From Hydrogenothermus sp. (lineage in GTDB: Bacteria > Aquificota > Aquificia > Aquificales > Hydrogenothermaceae): a stretch of 7,836 nucleotides of DNA. A program made the translations under genes and the position numbers. The notes beneath the pieces were generated by a model that was not told where the DNA came from, made no database searches, and saw nothing but the letters and a program-made list of their open reading frames with translations. Location: NCBI GenBank assembly GCA_003978675.1, contig QNYP01000156.1, positions 1-7,836 on the forward strand, read 5' to 3'. Positions 6,186 to 7,836 of this stretch are shown here, one piece after another. Every line of letters starts with the position of its first letter. Position 1 is the stretch's first letter.

Positions 6186-7836
6186 TTATGTTTTCATTAA
6201 TACCCTTTCTACTTCTGCTAAATCTGTAATACCTTTTTTAACTTTCAAAAGACCACTTTCATAAAGAGTCCTCATACCTTTCTTTACAGCTATTTCTTTT
6301 ATGTCTGTTGCAGTTCTTCCTTGCAAAACGGCTTTTCTTATATCATCGTCCATTTCTAATATTTCGTGAACTGCAATTCTTCCTTTGTATCCCGTAAAAT
6401 TACAATACTCACAACCTTCTTTACTGTGTACATAAAACTGATTACGTGCTATATCTTCGTCTGAAAAACCAAGCCCTTTCCAAAACTCTGGAGGATAAGG
6501 AGCAGGTTGCTTACATTTGGGACATAGTTTCCTTATAAGTCTTTGAGCAATAATTAAATTAACAGCTGTACCCACTAAAAAATTTTCCACTCCAATATCT
6601 ATAAGCCTAGTTATAGAGGAAGGAGCATCATTTGTATGTAATGTAGATAAAACAAGATGCCCTGTTAAAGCAGCTTTAACTGCTATTTCCGCAGTTTCCC
6701 TATCCCTAATCTCACCAACCAAAATTATATCTGGATCTTGTCTTAAAAATGCCCTTAGAGCTTCTGCGAATGTAAGTCCAATTTGCTCTTTTACATGAAC
6801 TTGATTTATTCCCGGTATAGATACTTCAACAGGGTCTTCTGCAGTTGATATATTTACATCATCTGTATTTCTTTCCATTAAAGCCGTATATAAAGTAGTA
6901 GTTTTACCTGAACCTGTTGGCCCAGTAACTAAAACCATTCCCCAAGGACTATATATAGCTTTTCTTATTTTTTGTAAGTCATCTTCTTCAAATCCTAAAT
7001 CTTCTAATTTTAGATTTAAATAGCTTTCCGCATCTTGAATACGCATTACAACTTTTTCACCATGAACAGTTGGAATAATAGAAACCCTTAAATCTATAGG
7101 TTTACCATCTATTCTTATTCTAATTCTTCCATCTTGTGGAAGTCTTTTTTCTGCAATATCAAGATTTGCCATAATTTTGTATCTTGCTACTATTGCATCT
7201 TTTATGTTTACAGGAAGCCTTTGAACTGTTCTCAAAATACCATCAACTCTGTATCTAACTCTAACCTCTTTTTCAAATGGCTCAATATGTATATCTGAGG
7301 CACCCTGTCTAACTGCATTTACTATAAATAGCCTAGAGGCTTTTACTATAGGAGCTTCTTCTGCTTCCTGTAAAATTTCAAGGCCTGTAATATCATCATC
7401 TTCTATTTTTTCTTCTTCTACTTCTGCTTCTAAATCTATCCCTTCTAAAAGTTCCTTTGCAGAAACTTCAGGTGCTAGCGTATTTAAAAGTTCTTCTATT
7501 TCAGATAAAGTTCCTACTATCATTTCAATTTTTCTTGCCCCTGTAAATTTTAAATACTGTATTATTTCTTTATCTGTTGGATTTAAAACAACCACGTAAA
7601 TATCGTCTAAATCTACAGATAAAGGAACAAATTTTTTCTTTTGCATGTAATTAAATGAGAACTTTTGTGCTACCTCTTTTGAAGGATTAGGAAATTCTTC
7701 TTTTGAAAACTTTTTTAAGTTAAATGTTTTGGAAAAAAACTCTTTTATTGATTTTTCATTTACTCTTCTTAGGTTATTAGCAGATAAAGGAATTGTTCCT
7801 ATTGAAAAAATCCGAAATAATGAAAAAGTAAGAAAT
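6186..7836 (-). CDS. pilB: Type IV pilus extension ATPase PilB (5' end outside the window)
   Basis: This cytoplasmic hexameric ATPase powers pilin polymerisation through the PilC platform. At least 549 residues are present and the frame stays open to the window edge. The first in-frame ATG (7646) is probably internal: the 63 codons before it (including LSANNLRRV and FPNPSKEVAQKFSFNY) fit the GspE/PilB N-terminal domain, which continues into VPLSVD and VVLNPTDKEI. Numbering from Met 7646, there is an acidic linker at about 69-97, SDIHIEP (117-123), Walker A GPTGSGKT (242-249), the Asp box TAEDPVE (268-274), Walker B ILVGEIRD (308-315) and the His box TGHLVLSTLHTND (328-340). The zinc-binding tetracysteine CPKC (375-378) and CEYC (412-415) completes the pattern. 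The four cysteines separate PilB/GspE from PilT. The total length would approach the usual 560-570 residues, so little is missing. GspE of type II secretion is the alternative; the following pilT and pilC favour the pilus. The promoter of the operon lies outside the window. Confidence 0.96.
   Translation of the reverse strand, partial: FLTFSLFRIFSIGTIPLSANNLRRVNEKSIKEFFSKTFNLKKFSKEEFPNPSKEVAQKFSFNYMQKKKFVPLSVDLDDIYVVVLNPTDKEIIQYLKFTGARKIEMIVGTLSEIEELLNTLAPEVSAKELLEGIDLEAEVEEEKIEDDDITGLEILQEAEEAPIVKASRLFIVNAVRQGASDIHIEPFEKEVRVRYRVDGILRTVQRLPVNIKDAIVARYKIMANLDIAEKRLPQDGRIRIRIDGKPIDLRVSIIPTVHGEKVVMRIQDAESYLNLKLEDLGFEEDDLQKIRKAIYSPWGMVLVTGPTGSGKTTTLYTALMERNTDDVNISTAEDPVEVSIPGINQVHVKEQIGLTFAEALRAFLRQDPDIILVGEIRDRETAEIAVKAALTGHLVLSTLHTNDAPSSITRLIDIGVENFLVGTAVNLIIAQRLIRKLCPKCKQPAPYPPEFWKGLGFSDEDIARNQFYVHSKEGCEYCNFTGYKGRIAVHEILEMDDDIRKAVLQGRTATDIKEIAVKKGMRTLYESGLLKVKKGITDLAEVERVLMKT

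Overview
The window is AT-rich and tightly packed, with six protein genes and almost no intergenic DNA. Two genes lie on the plus strand (adenosylhomocysteinase, then a tRNA CCA/poly(A) nucleotidyltransferase). Four lie on the minus strand in the order pilB-pilT-pilC-mnmA. Low GC, lysine/isoleucine-rich proteins and a short 418-residue type of adenosylhomocysteinase suggest a thermophilic deep-branching bacterium. My best guess is Aquificota of the Hydrogenothermaceae type (Sulfurihydrogenibium-like). This is an impression from the sequence, not a database result.

Positions 1-217 are the unusual part. Bases 1-49 and 169-217 form a perfect 49-bp inverted repeat, and the left arm is cut by the window edge. 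Both arms encode the same conserved part of adenosylhomocysteinase, on opposite strands. The 119-bp segment between them (50-168) carries, on the minus strand, the true start of that gene: a Shine-Dalgarno site, the ATG and codons 1-34. The rest of the gene runs on the plus strand to 1322. As written, ahcY is therefore split head-to-head and neither piece is complete. Inverting only 50-168 restores an unbroken 418-codon gene. The most economical explanation is a fold-back chimera at a contig end (amplification or assembly). A real invertible segment is the more exciting but less likely alternative.

Positions 1323-2807 hold a class II nucleotidyltransferase of the tRNA CCA-adding/poly(A) polymerase family, whose ATG directly follows the ahcY stop codon. 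Its 3' end overlaps the 3' end of mnmA by 27 bp, tail to tail.

Positions 2781-7836 are one minus-strand operon for type IV pilus motors: the extension ATPase PilB (5' end beyond the window), the retraction ATPase PilT and the inner-membrane platform PilC. It ends in the tRNA 2-thiouridylase gene mnmA, which is joined to pilC through a TAATG stop/start overlap. PilB and PilT would power pilus extension and retraction through PilC, for twitching, adhesion or DNA uptake. MnmA is a translation gene carried on the same transcript. The Shine-Dalgarno positions move the pilT and pilC starts inward from the longest open frames, and pilB reads open to the window edge.

No tRNA, rRNA, CRISPR array, insertion sequence or convincing terminator was seen. 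Apart from the ahcY rearrangement, the window is ordinary housekeeping and pilus content.
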